Origin: Bryopsis sp. KO-2023
Lineage: Eukaryota; Chlorophyta; Ulvophyceae; Bryopsidales; Bryopsidaceae
DNA: 64,000 bases
Direction: 5' to 3'
Assembly (NCBI GenBank): GCA_030272585.1
Contig: BSYQ01000015.1
Span: forward strand, 1,364,001 to 1,428,000
Positions 24,512-35,471 of the stretch are shown piece by piece. The notes under the pieces are model-generated. The model did not search any database and was not told where the DNA came from. It saw only the letters and a list, made by a program, of their open reading frames with translations. Every line of letters starts with the position of its first letter. Position 1 is the stretch's first letter. A program made the translations under genes and the position numbers.

Positions 24512-25526
24512 ATGGGCCAGGCATGTCGCGATGTTTTACGAAAGCGTCTCGCTCTTGATAGGATGCCGGATCTAGGTTGCTTGTGGTTGGTGTTGTGTTC
24601 AACAGGCGGCGAGCCGCGTTGACGTCTGGAAAACCGACAGAGGTAACTACCCCCGACCGTCGTACTTGGAGCCTTACGGAAAGCACGTGAACGTGGCCAT
24701 CACGGGGGAGTCTGGCACCGGGAAATCGAGCTTGCTGGACGCGATTTTGGAAAGAAACGCTGCGAAAACGGGGATCGTTGAATGCACGACATCGCCAACG
24801 AGGTGAAGAATGTCAGTCTGGCTCGAAAGTGTTGCTCGCATCGTTTTGGGAAGTAGTCCAGGCAAAATTATAATCAAACTGATGCGAAAATGGTTGACCT
24901 TTGAAATTTCCTGGTATGAATGTATCCCTGTTTGAGAGCGTTCATCCTGGGTGCTGGGGATTGCCATGCAATTCTGGGGGGTAAAACCATGCAATCCAAT
25001 CTCACCGAGGAAAACATGGAAATCGCGGTTTGAATCCATGTCTGACAGGTACATCATGCCGGCAGACGGTGCTCTCGCAGGTAAAGTTAATTTTTGGGAT
25101 TTGCCTGGAGTGGGTACGATGAATTTCCCAGCAGATCGGTACGTTTGCGAAATGGGGATGAGATATTTCGATGCCGTCCTAGTGGTGCTGCACAACAGGG
25201 TCAAAGAAACCAATGTGGAAGTAGTCAAGGAGCTGGACAGATATAAAGTGCCGGTGGTGGTGGTTGTCAATAAAATGGATGATATCGTGAAAAGTGCAGC
25301 TGATGATGAGGGTTGGGATGAGGATGAGACGTTCGGTTACATCCGACACCAGCATGTGGAGAATTTTGCCAGAAATGGCTGCCCGGATGTGAAGCTGTTT
25401 TTGCTGTCCACTCGTTGCATCAAAAAACAGCCGATCGATGCTTCCATGAACAGAGAATGGGAAAGGTTTCGGGAGAGCCTCATGATGGAAATTTCGAAAG
25501 GGGCGGGGTTGCACACAACAGATTGA
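24512..25526 (+). CDS. IRG-like (immunity-related) GTPase, copy 1
   Basis: Dynamin-type small GTPase of the p47/IRG family. Exons 24512-24520, 24606-24802, 25049-25526, 227 aa. Exon 1 encodes only Met-Gly-Gln; its intron is GC-AG with donor CAG|GCATGT. The joined start MGQAAS fits the N-myristoylation pattern MGxxxS, as in mouse Irga6. Motifs: P-loop GESGTGKSS (G1), GIVECTTSP, FWDLPGVGTMNFPADRY (G3, typical IRG wording), VVNKMDD (G4), FLLSTRC (G5). It ends about 35 residues after G5, so the C-terminal helical domain of animal IRGs is absent. It lacks about 53 N-terminal residues present in copy 2, so the start, or the copy's integrity, is less certain than the G domain. Divergent from the monooxygenase gene. 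Confidence 0.85.
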
Positions 25527-26443
25527 AAGCGCTTCTGTCCCATCCTCTCCTTGACAAGAATGTCGATTTGTTGAATTAACATTCTAACGTGTAACAAGTA
25601 CTCCCCCTGTTCCAACCAAAGTCCCTTTCAAATACCACAACCTAAGTCGTAACTGTGCAAACTGCCAGCAACTTCCCACCTGAAAAACGACTCCTTTCCA
25701 CAGATTATTTCTTTTCAACTCTGTGTATTCCATACCAGCTTCTGCACTGATGTCTTTTGAAGGCGGACAGAGGGGGATTTGAGGTGGTGTTGATTTCGGA
25801 GGTCAGTCATTGGTGTTTTCGAAGTAGCTCAATCAATCGATGGAGGGTTGAATAATTCTGTTCATGTTTTGTTGTGTTTCTTGGTGAAAAGTACAAAGCA
25901 CATCAACTCATCTCTTGATTCCACCTGTGATTTCTTCCCAGCCACCGGTAGCCACAGCTCCTCCACACTGCATGAAATGTGGGGTGGTTTGATCGTGCAT
26001 GTTGTGAATGCATTGACTTTTCCTAGGGTGTTGAACTTATTTAAATCGGATGTATGTTCCACAACGTGGGAATTTGCCAGTTTTAAAGGGGGTGGGGTGT
26101 CATTTTTACCCCTGAATGATTTTTAAGAAAGCTGAATTCAAAAAGGGGAAAGAAGAACGAAATTGGATGTGTGTTTTTTGTTGGGGAATTCATAGGCGTT
26201 ACGGGAGCAAGGATAGGTAACGGCGATGCGGGAAAAAGGTGTGACTTATTCATTGCTGAAGCTGCGTGACGGATTCTGTTGGCGAAATTCTGGCAAGAGG
26301 TTTCAGGCAGCATTCCAGCACCGTGCAACACGGAGGAGGCGAACGTTCCAAGCGCTTCGACACACGAGCCGCCACTTAATCCATCCTTTTCTCGCCTCTG
26401 TGTTCCCCCGTTGGCGTCCACTTTCACCGAGAGCCTAGTCGAC
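25527..26443. other. Spacer between the two IRG-like genes
   Basis: About 0.9 kb with no coding signal. It contains the terminator region of copy 1 and the promoter of copy 2; composition becomes CpG-richer from about 26215 towards the start of copy 2. It is not alignable by eye to the region upstream of copy 1. Confidence 0.5.
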
Positions 26444-28042
26444 ATGGGCGCGGTGAGCTCTGATAATGAAACGCTCGCATTTCCGTCGGATCTTGGATAC
26501 GGATCTACAGCTCCTCGGTGTACATACGGTTCAAGTCTCGTTGTTTTTTTAACGTTTTAACGTTTGGACAGGCGTTATCGCAGCTGCTGGGATGGTTGAT
26601 TCGACCCCCCCAAAACACCCCCGGCACCGCGACCGACCAAGAGGTGTCGCTAGTGGTGGATACCGTGCGGGAAGAAAACAGAGTGACCGGGATCAGGGGC
26701 GACGATGCGAAAGCTCGCGAGTTGGAGGCGATTAGAAATTTCCTCGCCATGAAACGGAAAGACAGGGAGAATTATCCGCTTCCCTCGTATCTGGCCCCCC
26801 ACCAGAACGATATCAACGTGGCGCTCACGGGGGAAGCTGGCACTGGGAAGTCGAGTTTGATGAATGTGCTGCTGGGGACGAGTCAAGCGAGAACGGGGGT
26901 GGTGGAATGCACGATGGCGCCCAGGAGGTGGGTGGGTGCCTATTTCACGGAAAATGAAAAAAAAGAATTGAAATTGTGGGAATCTTTGGAATCTGAGATT
27001 GAAATTGAAAAATTGAAATTGTAGCAAAGCTGATCTCTCTAAAATATTGCCAGTAGCTTCTAAGTTCTTTTTGTTTGTTTGTTTTTCTCGAATTCTTTTT
27101 TAATAATTTGTGGAGACCTTATCCTTGGATTGAGTTGGAATGTTGAAAAGCAAAAGTCGTTGCACTGCAGGAGTGATTTATTTGTCCCATTGTGTTTGTG
27201 CTGCTGTCTATTTTTAGATATGGGAGGAGAAGTTTCTTTATAAAAATACGGACAGCTCCCTTTCCCTCTCTCTCTTTCTTATTTTCTTTTTAATTTTTTT
27301 GTTCCTTTTTTTTTATTTTGAAAGGAAGGGGGAGGTTGATGATTTTTTTCCGAAACTGCCCCCTGCATTTTTTTTTCCACTCAATATGACCAATGCAGAA
27401 ACATCTACCCCCCACAAAAAAATGCAATGTCCGATCAGCGGGCCATTACGTTTCTTCAAATTTATATATAATAAAAACACATATCAAGAAAATGAGAAAA
27501 CTATATTTTTCTTGGTCAGAATTTTTTTTTCTTTTTTTCGTTTTCCCAGGTATGACATACAGGCGGACGGCGCTCTGGCAGGCAAAGTCCATTTCTGGGA
27601 TCTGCCTGGAGTGGGTACGATGAACTTCCCAGCAGATCGTTACATTCGTGAAATGGGGATGAGATATTACGACATCGTGGTGCTTGTCACTTTCAACCGC
27701 ATAATGCAATCTAACGTCGAAGTCGTCAAGGAGCTAGACAGATATAAAGTGCCAGTCGTGGTGGTTGTCAATAAAATGGATGATATCGTGGAGAGTGCAG
27801 CTGATGATGAGGGTTGGGATGAGGATGAGACGTTCGGTTACATTCGACAGCAGCATGTGGAGAATTTTTCCAGAAATGGCTGCCCGGATGTGAAGCTGTT
27901 TCTGCTGTCCACCCGTTGCATCAAGAAACAGCCGATCAATGCTTCCATGAACAGAGAATGGGAAAGGTTTCGGGAAAGCCTCATGATGGCGGTCAAGGAT
28001 GGCCGATCCTATGACGCACCTGCAGACTTAGCGACTATCTAG
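26444..28042 (+). CDS. IRG-like (immunity-related) GTPase, copy 2
   Basis: Exons 26444-26452, 26572-26927, 27550-28042, 285 aa. Exon 1 is again nine bases (Met-Gly-Ala) with donor GTGAGC; the joined start MGAALSQLL is a good N-myristoylation signal. Unspliced reading would give MGAVSS, which also fits. An N-terminal helical stretch (about 5-60; ALSQLLGWLI, then VVDTVREENRV) precedes the G domain: GEAGTGKSS (G1), GVVECTMAP, FWDLPGVGTMNFPADRY (G3), VVNKMDD (G4), FLLSTRC (G5). The last exon is about 90 percent identical in protein to copy 1 until the last dozen residues, where the tails differ (here AVKDGRSYDAPADLATI). Like copy 1, it lacks the long C-terminal helical domain of vertebrate IRGs. 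Probable role: nucleotide-driven membrane association; any immune role is inference. Confidence 0.9.
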
Positions 28043-28756
28043 GAAGGAACTAGGAAGTGTGTGTGCGTTTTTGTCGTTGAGACGTGCATCGAAGCCATGT
28101 ACATTAAGTGTTAAGTTTGATCGGGGTTGCAAGATAGGCCTGCTTTTTTTGGGGGGAAAAAAGGGGCAAAAGTCGATGATAGTTCAGTGAAGTAAGAACA
28201 GCAGGATAGGTTTCAGGGATATATGTATAATGTTTTTGTTCAATTCTTGGTGGGAGGGGATTTGCGAAGGTCGGCATTGTGCAAAGTTTCAAAATGGAAA
28301 TTTTTCAAGAAGACAGTGCGGTGGTTTTTTGTCATTTTTGACATGTTCTTGATCTCTCTTTGTTTTCTCGAAAGGATGTTTGTAATCAAGAGCAATGTTA
28401 TTTTGTTTTGATATTTTTTTTTTCCCTTCTGGTTATCGACCCACCCCTCATTCGCTCGTCAGCTTTTGATTAGGACAGCGCTCTTTCCATGACCTGCATC
28501 TTCCCCAATTGGGGAAGATGCTTGGGAAATCGCTTGCAAGCTATTCTCATCCGCTCGTTGTTCGCGCAGTACATGTTCAGGTCCATCTCAAGCAGCTTTG
28601 TCAAGTCGGCTGATGTGATGAACAAGCAGGGTGCGTTGTACAGCCGCCAAAGAACAGATCCCAACCACCCACCTTTCCCCCCCTGAACCCACCCCACTGG
28701 CAAATCCTACCGCTCCTGTTTGGAAGAATTCCTCCTCGTTCTCGTGCCGACACACA
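28043..28756. other. Spacer between IRG-like copy 2 and the small secreted gene
   Basis: About 0.7 kb with no coding signal beyond short open frames. A short perfect dyad CATCTTCCCCAATTGGGGAAGATG lies near 28497-28520. Confidence 0.5.
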
Positions 28757-29952
28757 ATGGCGATCAAAAAAGCACAGATTTTGGCTGCATTCGTCTTATG
28801 CTTGGCGCTGTTCGTGCCGAATGTGTGTGGAAACACCGAGCCTCCGACTGAGACGTTGGGTGAGAAAGCTCCAGCTCGTTGTTCGTTTTCTTACGCTAGG
28901 CACTTTTTCCAGGGCGAGTTGCGGGAGCCACACAGGATGAGACGTTCAATCAAGCATATCAGCGATCTGGGTCAAAGAGATTTCGTCTCGCTCAGCAGAA
29001 GTGCAGTTGAACAGCGTGATGTGAAAGGAATTCTAATCGCGATACGTATCAGCCAGGCCCACGTTGGCTGTGGGTTTATCGCGATTAGCATCCGGATGGT
29101 AGCGTCCTGGGGAAGGAAAAGATATTGCTGGAGGAGCCGATGCCTTTCGTTTATTGTTATTCGGTTAATTTCGCGATGCGTTTGCTGTTGCTTCGGTTTT
29201 CGTCTCTTGTTTTCTGCTCCAAGCCGCGATGGTGCAATTGGCGGAAAATTACTCGCTGCAATGGATAATAAACTCATCATTTGTTGGCCGCCTGTGATTT
29301 ATGTGTTTTGTCTCAACATCAACGCCGTTTCGAAACTGTTCGGTCGCCCACAGACACTTTCCTGAGCGACAAAAATGGATGAACAAATCGTGTTTACCAC
29401 GACCGCGATTCTGCTCTACCGACGTTCAAAGTCGAGCCAAGATCTACGAGAATGTGTTTCTTTCTTAGCTGCGTTTATGATTGTTTTGGGCAGATGGGGT
29501 CAACGGCATCATAAAGGATATCCCAGGGGCCGTTCGTGTTCGACCAGTGAGAGCTTCTGATTCTGTGAAGCCTGTTGCTCCCATCCGAGTTCCAGGTAAA
29601 AAACGAATTCGTTTTCCGAAAACACCAACAGATGAAAACACACACACACACAACCACACTTATTCTTGATCTCCTGTACTCCTTCTCGTAGAATTCTGTT
29701 GCAGGCTAAATCGTTATTGGTAACGATTTTCGATATATCAAGCTTGATGCTGTAATCAACTTGCACTGAACGAAGCATTTCAGGATTTAGGTGCAAAGGT
29801 GCTGATTGATTTGAATCCGTTCTTTCTTTTGTTGATTTGTTGATGCATGTTTCGTAGGTGTTACTCACAATCCAGTTTTTTTCACAACATTGGTGCAGCC
29901 GCAAGTGCAGGTCCCCTTCATCCCCCAGCGTCCTGCATTTACTATTGGTTGA
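28757..29952 (+). CDS. Small secreted protein, unknown family
   Basis: Exons 28757-28859, 29494-29595, 29858-29952; GT-AG, both introns phase 1, 99 aa. The N-terminus is a clear signal peptide (MAIKKAQILAAFVLCLALF, cleavage near VCG-NT). The mature part of about 75 residues is Val/Pro/Arg-rich (GAVRVRPVRASDSVKPVAP, LVQPQVQVPFIPQRPAFT), has no cysteine pairs and no recognised domain. The frame is kept across both introns, which supports the model. A cell-wall or secreted structural role is possible but unproven. Confidence 0.75.
29033..29088. repeat. Two-step hairpin within intron 1 of the small secreted gene
   Basis: CTAATCGCGATA (29033-29044) pairs perfectly with TATCGCGATTAG (29077-29088), and inside it CAGCCA pairs with TGGCTG, giving a compact 56-nt stem. 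It may be an intronic structured RNA or a simple palindrome. Confidence 0.5.
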
Positions 29953-31769
29953 TGCGTTTCTTGGGCTGTATTTCAAAGGCACTCTTGTGGCAAAGAATAT
30001 ATATATGTGTATACATTCACATATGTACATGCATAAAATGGATTAAATGAAAAAAAGAAAAGAGGAAAGAAAAAAATCAAGAGGAAATAAAAAGTGATCC
30101 AAAAAAAACGAAACAAAAAAAAGCGAGGTCGTGTGCAAATGTGTGTTTGTTTTTGAACATGTGCTGAAAGTGAAAAAGGAAAGCAAAAAATGCTTGGAAT
30201 AAGATCTTTCTGCTGAAAAGGGCCTGGAAAAGAGTGTCTTTTTTTTCTCCAAGAGATGTGCTGGTCAGATGGTCAGAGAATAAAACTATGATGTCTGTGA
30301 ATAAAACGATGATCGAGATTTTGTGTGTGAATTTTGGGTTGATTGTTAAAAGTCTTATTATTATGGGATGGAAACATCTATGCAATGATGAGCTGCAGTA
30401 CGGGTGATGTTCATGGTTAAAAGGCTTTTTTAAAAAAGAGTGAAAGATAGTAAGAGTGAGAGTGAGAGAGAAAGAGTGAGAGGTTTTAAAGTCATCCCTA
30501 GGGTTTTAAGGGTGTTTCTCAAAGAGAGGCGATGTTTTAAATTTTGATGATTTTGAGTGAAAGAAAGGGACCGAAAAAAACACACACAGAAGAAAATTTC
30601 ATTGTATTGTTCACCTTCGCTTCCTCTTTTGTGCACCCCCTTGAAAAATTGGAGAAGAAAGTATTTGATGCCAGTAGAAATAATACCCCACAGCAGAGTG
30701 CCCTTAGTCTTGGTGTAATACATTTGAAAAAAAATATAAAATATATATACATAGATACATACGCAGATCATATCATTATTGTTTTTGTAAATATATTTGC
30801 ATCTCGAAAATGTGGAAATTGTGTGGGGTGTACACGTATTGTTTTTGTCAGAAAGTGAAATGAAGAAAAGTATTGTATTTGTATATAAGACAAGACTTGG
30901 CAGATGAATCCCAGATCCACCAAAAAAATGATAAAAAAAAGACCCTTGGTAACATGCATTGTTTTATTGAAAAGAATACTTTTTTTGTCAGCATAAAACT
31001 CTCTCTTAAAAAAAAGGCAGATTTGCATGCTCCAGTGGATCCATGTGAATACATCCTTTTCTTTTTCTTTTTTTAAAAGGAGAAATAAACTTTTGAGTAT
31101 TACCAGGTCCAAAACCACCTGATATCTTGAATGGAGTAATTATTATTCTGCGATTTAATCACAGCCTCAGAAGAAAAAAAAAAATCCAACCCAGCAACAA
31201 GATAGATTCTTGAGTAAATTGTCTTTTGTTTTTTCTTTCAATCCTTCTTCTTCTTGTTTGCTTTTTTTTGTGGTCTTTATTTTATTGTTCAAATTGAAAA
31301 AATAAAACAAAAAAAACTCCACCGAAAAAAAAAAATCATTATTATTTCAAACAGACTTGTATGTATATGCACATATACACAAAAACACTGATGGCTCTTT
31401 TTTTTTTCCCTCATTTTTTATTTTTTCTTGAACACAAAAGAAAACATTCAAAAACAAGTATTCATCGTTTTTTTTTTTCCAGACTTTTTTTCCCTGATTG
31501 GTTTCATTTTTTTTTTCTTCTTGGCAGACTTTTTTTTCTCCCCTCCCCACCCATTTTCGAAATGGCAAAATCGGTTAATTTTCTAATCCCCCCAAAATAA
31601 AAAACCCAGAGAAAAAAAAAAGAAAACAAAACAAACCTCTTGATCTTTATGCAGCACAGACATATAAATATATATCTTTGTATATATCGTAGGTTCCGTT
31701 TTTTTTTGTGTGTGTTTTTTCCTCCACTCTTTTTTCAAGCATTTTCCCACACAACCCTCAGCTTCTTTT
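29953..31769. other. Convergent AT-rich spacer
   Basis: 1.8 kb between the 3' ends of the two secreted-protein genes. It is rich in A/T runs and TA/CA microsatellites; no gene, RNA or element is seen. Confidence 0.55.
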
Positions 31770-33520
31770 TCACCTCCCAAAAAAGAATGACTCAAATAGA
31801 CCATTGCTGGCTTGAAACTGCCCATTGTTGGGTTGAAACTGCCCATTGCCGTTTTGAAACTGCCCATTGCTGGTTTTAAACTGCCCATTGCCTGTTTGAA
31901 ATTGACCATTGGTGCTGCTGCTTTGAAATCGGCCATTCGAACCAGCCAAAGGGTTTGGGATTTGAAAGTCTGAAAGGCTGGTCAGACGAGTGAACAAAAA
32001 GGGCTCCCAAATCGCTAGCAGTGCCGCTTCATCTTGCACTGGAAAAAATTTAAACAGAAAAAAAGACTCAGCCAGACCAAGCCACGGATAACTTCTTATT
32101 TTGTGATTTCCCCCCAAATCCTCAGAAAAAGGAGGCAAGAAAAATTGTAAATGACAGTGTTTTTTTTTTACTTCCACAAAATGTTCAACATATGCATCAG
32201 AGAAGGGTGTGGAAATCTGTTGAGTTTTCAAAAAGTTTGAGACAACATATTGGCAGATTAGCCAAGCATTTAAAAAATATTATATATATATAAATAAATA
32301 TTATCAATCATAAAAATGCACAAGCAAGGGAAACCTTGGCTGATTTTGTCCTGCAATCAAATCAAATCAAAAACACAAACACAAACAACGAAACAAACCG
32401 GTTGTGTGGGCGCCCCACAACAATGTACCAAAATCCTTCCTGAACTATCTTCTGTTCTTACTAAACACTTTTCAAAATATCTGCCGGGAAATGCTCATTC
32501 GTTTTTGCTATCTGTCTCTATGTTTCTGGAAACAAAACCCTTCTTGTGGAGGCATCCACCCACCTTGACCTCGAACATCATCGCCCACTTTCTTAATGTT
32601 GGAATCAATAGGTATCTGGCTTCCTTGCTGCTGTCCGGGGACGTCCGAGTTCTCCTGAACGACTGTCGAAAAGAAACAGAAACAGAAAAACGGCGTCAAG
32701 CAGTTTTCCGTGCATTTCCAGCAACTGATAATAGACAGTATCACACATCGACACACACGCCAAAACGTGTGAGAACGAAACATCAGTCGACGTCTCTGAA
32801 TCTGAAGCTTCGAGGGAGGGGAAAAAGCGAGCCTTCGGTGGGGCGGTTGCACAGAGTGGTTTCGCGGATCCGCGAAACTCTCCGGAGAGTTCCCGAGGGC
32901 GTGAAACTGCTTTTCCAAAATCCCTGTGTGGACGCGCGCGAGTGAGGATGAAGGTGTATTGCTTCGTTACTACTCCCTAGTCAAAGATACAAGTATACGA
33001 TATTCGACCAGCTCGAGAGACGCACAGCACTACACACGACCGCGGGACTGGAATTTTACGTCTGCAAGAGAGGCAAGACAGGACCACACCCCAGCGGTGC
33101 TTTCTGGTTTCGCAGCTGAAAGCCTGATCACAACGAACTGCTTGACAGAAACTGAAAGAAGCGCTGGGTAACGATCAGCCAAGCGCGCCAGTTCATCCCG
33201 CTCCACTTGCGAAAAGAAAACACACGAAACCAACTGATACAGATATCGTCCCTGGACACGGTGCTGGCACCTTCATGCTCTAGATGTGATCGTCCAAAGA
33301 TCTGCTCACAGCAAGGAAATAGCGGAAGGAAATTTCTGAGTTTGAAAGGGAAGAACACTTTACCGTTCACTGAACGGACCCCTGTCTATCGAATGCCAGG
33401 ACAACACACCTAACCTTTCGGTGTCGACGGCTTATTCTGGCTGCCAGGCATCTCTCGAGCTCCGGAAAGAGACACCAGCAACAAGCACAGTATCGGAAGG
33501 TAGTGCCAACCTCGCGCCAT
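31770..33520 (-). CDS. Secreted protein with NGQF heptad repeats
   Basis: Exons on the minus strand: 33520-33415, 32662-32564, 32038-31770; GT-AG, both introns phase 1, 157 aa. It begins with a signal peptide (MARGWHYLPILCLLLVSLSG) followed by a polar Gln/Asn/Ser-rich segment (SDVPGQQQGSQIPIDSN). A short conserved-looking stretch EAALLAIWEPFLFTRL precedes five to six tandem 7-residue units of the form NGQFQxx, ending FESFFFGR. Length and repeats suggest an extracellular matrix, adhesive or wall protein. No homologous family is recognised. A different frame across the repeats gives MGSFKPA units, but only the NGQF frame joins the signal peptide. Confidence 0.75.
31785..31925 (-). repeat. 21-bp coding tandem repeat (NGQF units)
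   Basis: About six imperfect copies of a 21-bp unit containing AACTGCCCATTG (plus-strand reading), inside the last exon of the secreted protein. Copies differ mostly in the last two codons of each unit, so copy number is likely variable between strains. Confidence 0.8.
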
Positions 33521-33665
33521 AGCAGCGACTCGTTCTTTTTCCTTGTGTGTGTGCCGAATCGTGGGTTTCTGAGCGCGCGGGGGCTGTCGACAGTTTGTAC
33601 CGTCCAGTTTATTTAATGAGCCCGCCGCCCCCCTGATTATGTCAGTCTGGAGGCTGGACCCGCTA

Positions 33666-34814
33666 CAGTCGGGTCACGCAATACCGCCGGTGTGTGGCAG
33701 CTCAAAAAAACCGGCGGTATATCGAGTACGGCGGTATTCACATTATAGGTCGAAAATGACACAAAAGTCTAATCGAATGAAATCGCTGGCAAGCAAATTC
33801 GCAGCCGCAGTCACATCGAAATCATTTGGCGCTGGCAAGCAAATTCCCAGCCGTAGCCATGCCTCCAAAGCGAAAACGTTTGAACTTACAGCAAGCGATT
33901 CTGAAGAAGAGTTTCCAAAAGAAAAAGCAAATGACGTTGGAAGATGTAGGGTTCTTTGTTGTGTTCTTTTCAAGAAAGTGAGCTTACATTTCTGTGGTGT
34001 AATGACCAGTTGTACTGTAAGGAGGTTCTCGGGATATCTTACAGTACAACTCTCGTGACCAAGAAGTGGCCAATAAGAGAGTATTTTTTTATCCCAAATT
34101 TTTAGGCAACCACTTTCTGAAACGCCTCGAAATTTTAACTGTATGTTAAAAACATTGCACAGCCACCATCAAAGTTTCGTTTCGATTGCCTGCGTAAATT
34201 GTGAGTAATCGACGAATCGTGACTTAATTCAGGCGAAAAATCGTCTGAATCGTCGATTTTTCGCCCGTAATTCGTGTCTGTTACCGCCGTGCTGGGTATT
34301 TTTGAAGTGCGCTAATTTATTTGAGAGAACCACGACCCCGTGGTTATGTTTTTGAGTGCAATGTAATTGAGGAAGTGGATGAAAGATGAGGCTAGATTTG
34401 TCCAACCAACAGCAAAAGATTGGACAAATCCAGGCCCCTAACAAACACACCCCAAATAACTCAAAAATCACAAAAATTTGAAGAAGTGTTGGAAAACACT
34501 TGAAACAATTGCTGCCGAAAGTTCAAATCGAAAGACATCGATTCAAGTCCTCTTTTGATGCAATGACTGGAACAATGATTTTGCGTGTCCGAAATCAGAC
34601 GATTTGGTTACGACAGTTGTACAACTGGTCTAATGGAAGATTTTTGGTGTTTTTAAAGTTGTTTTCCTATGGTTTCACACTTCTGTCCTAGTTCTACAGT
34701 CTCTCAGCCACATCTAGGATCACATTTAAGGTGTGCCAAGATTTTCCCAGTTTCAAACCGGCGTTATATCGAGTACGGCGCTATTCAAAGCGGCGGTATT
34801 GGGTGACCCGACTG
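33666..34814. mobile_element. Non-autonomous pogo/Tigger-type DNA transposon
   Basis: 1149 bp flanked by TA (33664-33665 and 34815-34816). The termini are inverted repeats beginning CAGTCGGGTCAC and continuing to CAATACCGCCG with one mismatch; the CAGT start and TA duplication are typical of the pogo/Tigger branch of Tc1/mariner. Just inside both ends lies a repeat in the same orientation, ACCGGCG(g/t)TATATCGAG followed by TACGGCG(g/c)TATTC. No DDE transposase is visible; one short frame (33639-34058) is basic and Ser-rich. It sits about 0.14 kb upstream of the secreted NGQF gene start and 0.65 kb upstream of cyclin L. Confidence 0.85.
34008..34051. repeat. Perfect 14-bp inverted repeat inside the pogo-type element
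   Basis: AGTTGTACTGTAAG at 34008-34021 is matched exactly by CTTACAGTACAACT at 34038-34051 with a 16-nt loop. It may form a hairpin in DNA or RNA. Confidence 0.6.
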
Positions 34815-34816
34815 TA

Positions 34817-35471
34817 CTCAGTAATGCAGCGAAGTGTGATTTTGCCTTGAATGTTCTACGGCGAAAAAACTTGTCCAGCCGAGCACGCCCGCGTGACTGG
34901 GGCACTTGTGCTGCGCACAAGAAAAAGGAAAAAAGTACTGGGAAGGATTCCGGGCGCATCGTGCGCGCGTTGGTCCTTTGCGCGACTTCTGTTATTCGCG
35001 CGCGAGAATTCATGCACCCCCTGTATTCTGTTCGTGAAGCTTGAAACTATAGTTTTTGAAAGTACTTTCGGGTATGGTGGAGGGGGGGGGGCGCCGCATT
35101 TTTCAATAGTGGATCGCAGAAGCTGTTGGAAAGTTATTTTGACGTGCGTCTCCTTCCCACGCAGTAAGGTGTTGCACACACGGGTATGAAAAAGAACGCG
35201 GCAAAGACGGCAGCCCATTTTCAAAACAATTTCCTTAATCTTTTCTAAATTGGTTTGGGCCAGGACAGATTGACTGATCGTTTCATTTTTTTTTGTCTGC
35301 TGCAATGAAGCGTCAATGTAATTTTTGTCTAGTCCTCCCCTTTGGTTTTGCCAGATACAGCGTTCCGTCGCGCAAAAACTTCTTCGCCAAGTGGAGAGGT
35401 GGCAGGGTTATAGGAGCGAAAAGAATATGCAGGGAAGGGACATCCCTCGCGCAAATTTTCGCTGAGTTTGA
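34817..35471. other. Upstream region of cyclin L
   Basis: About 650 bp, moderately CpG-rich, presumably the cyclin L promoter and 5' leader. No gene or conserved site was recognised. Confidence 0.45.
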
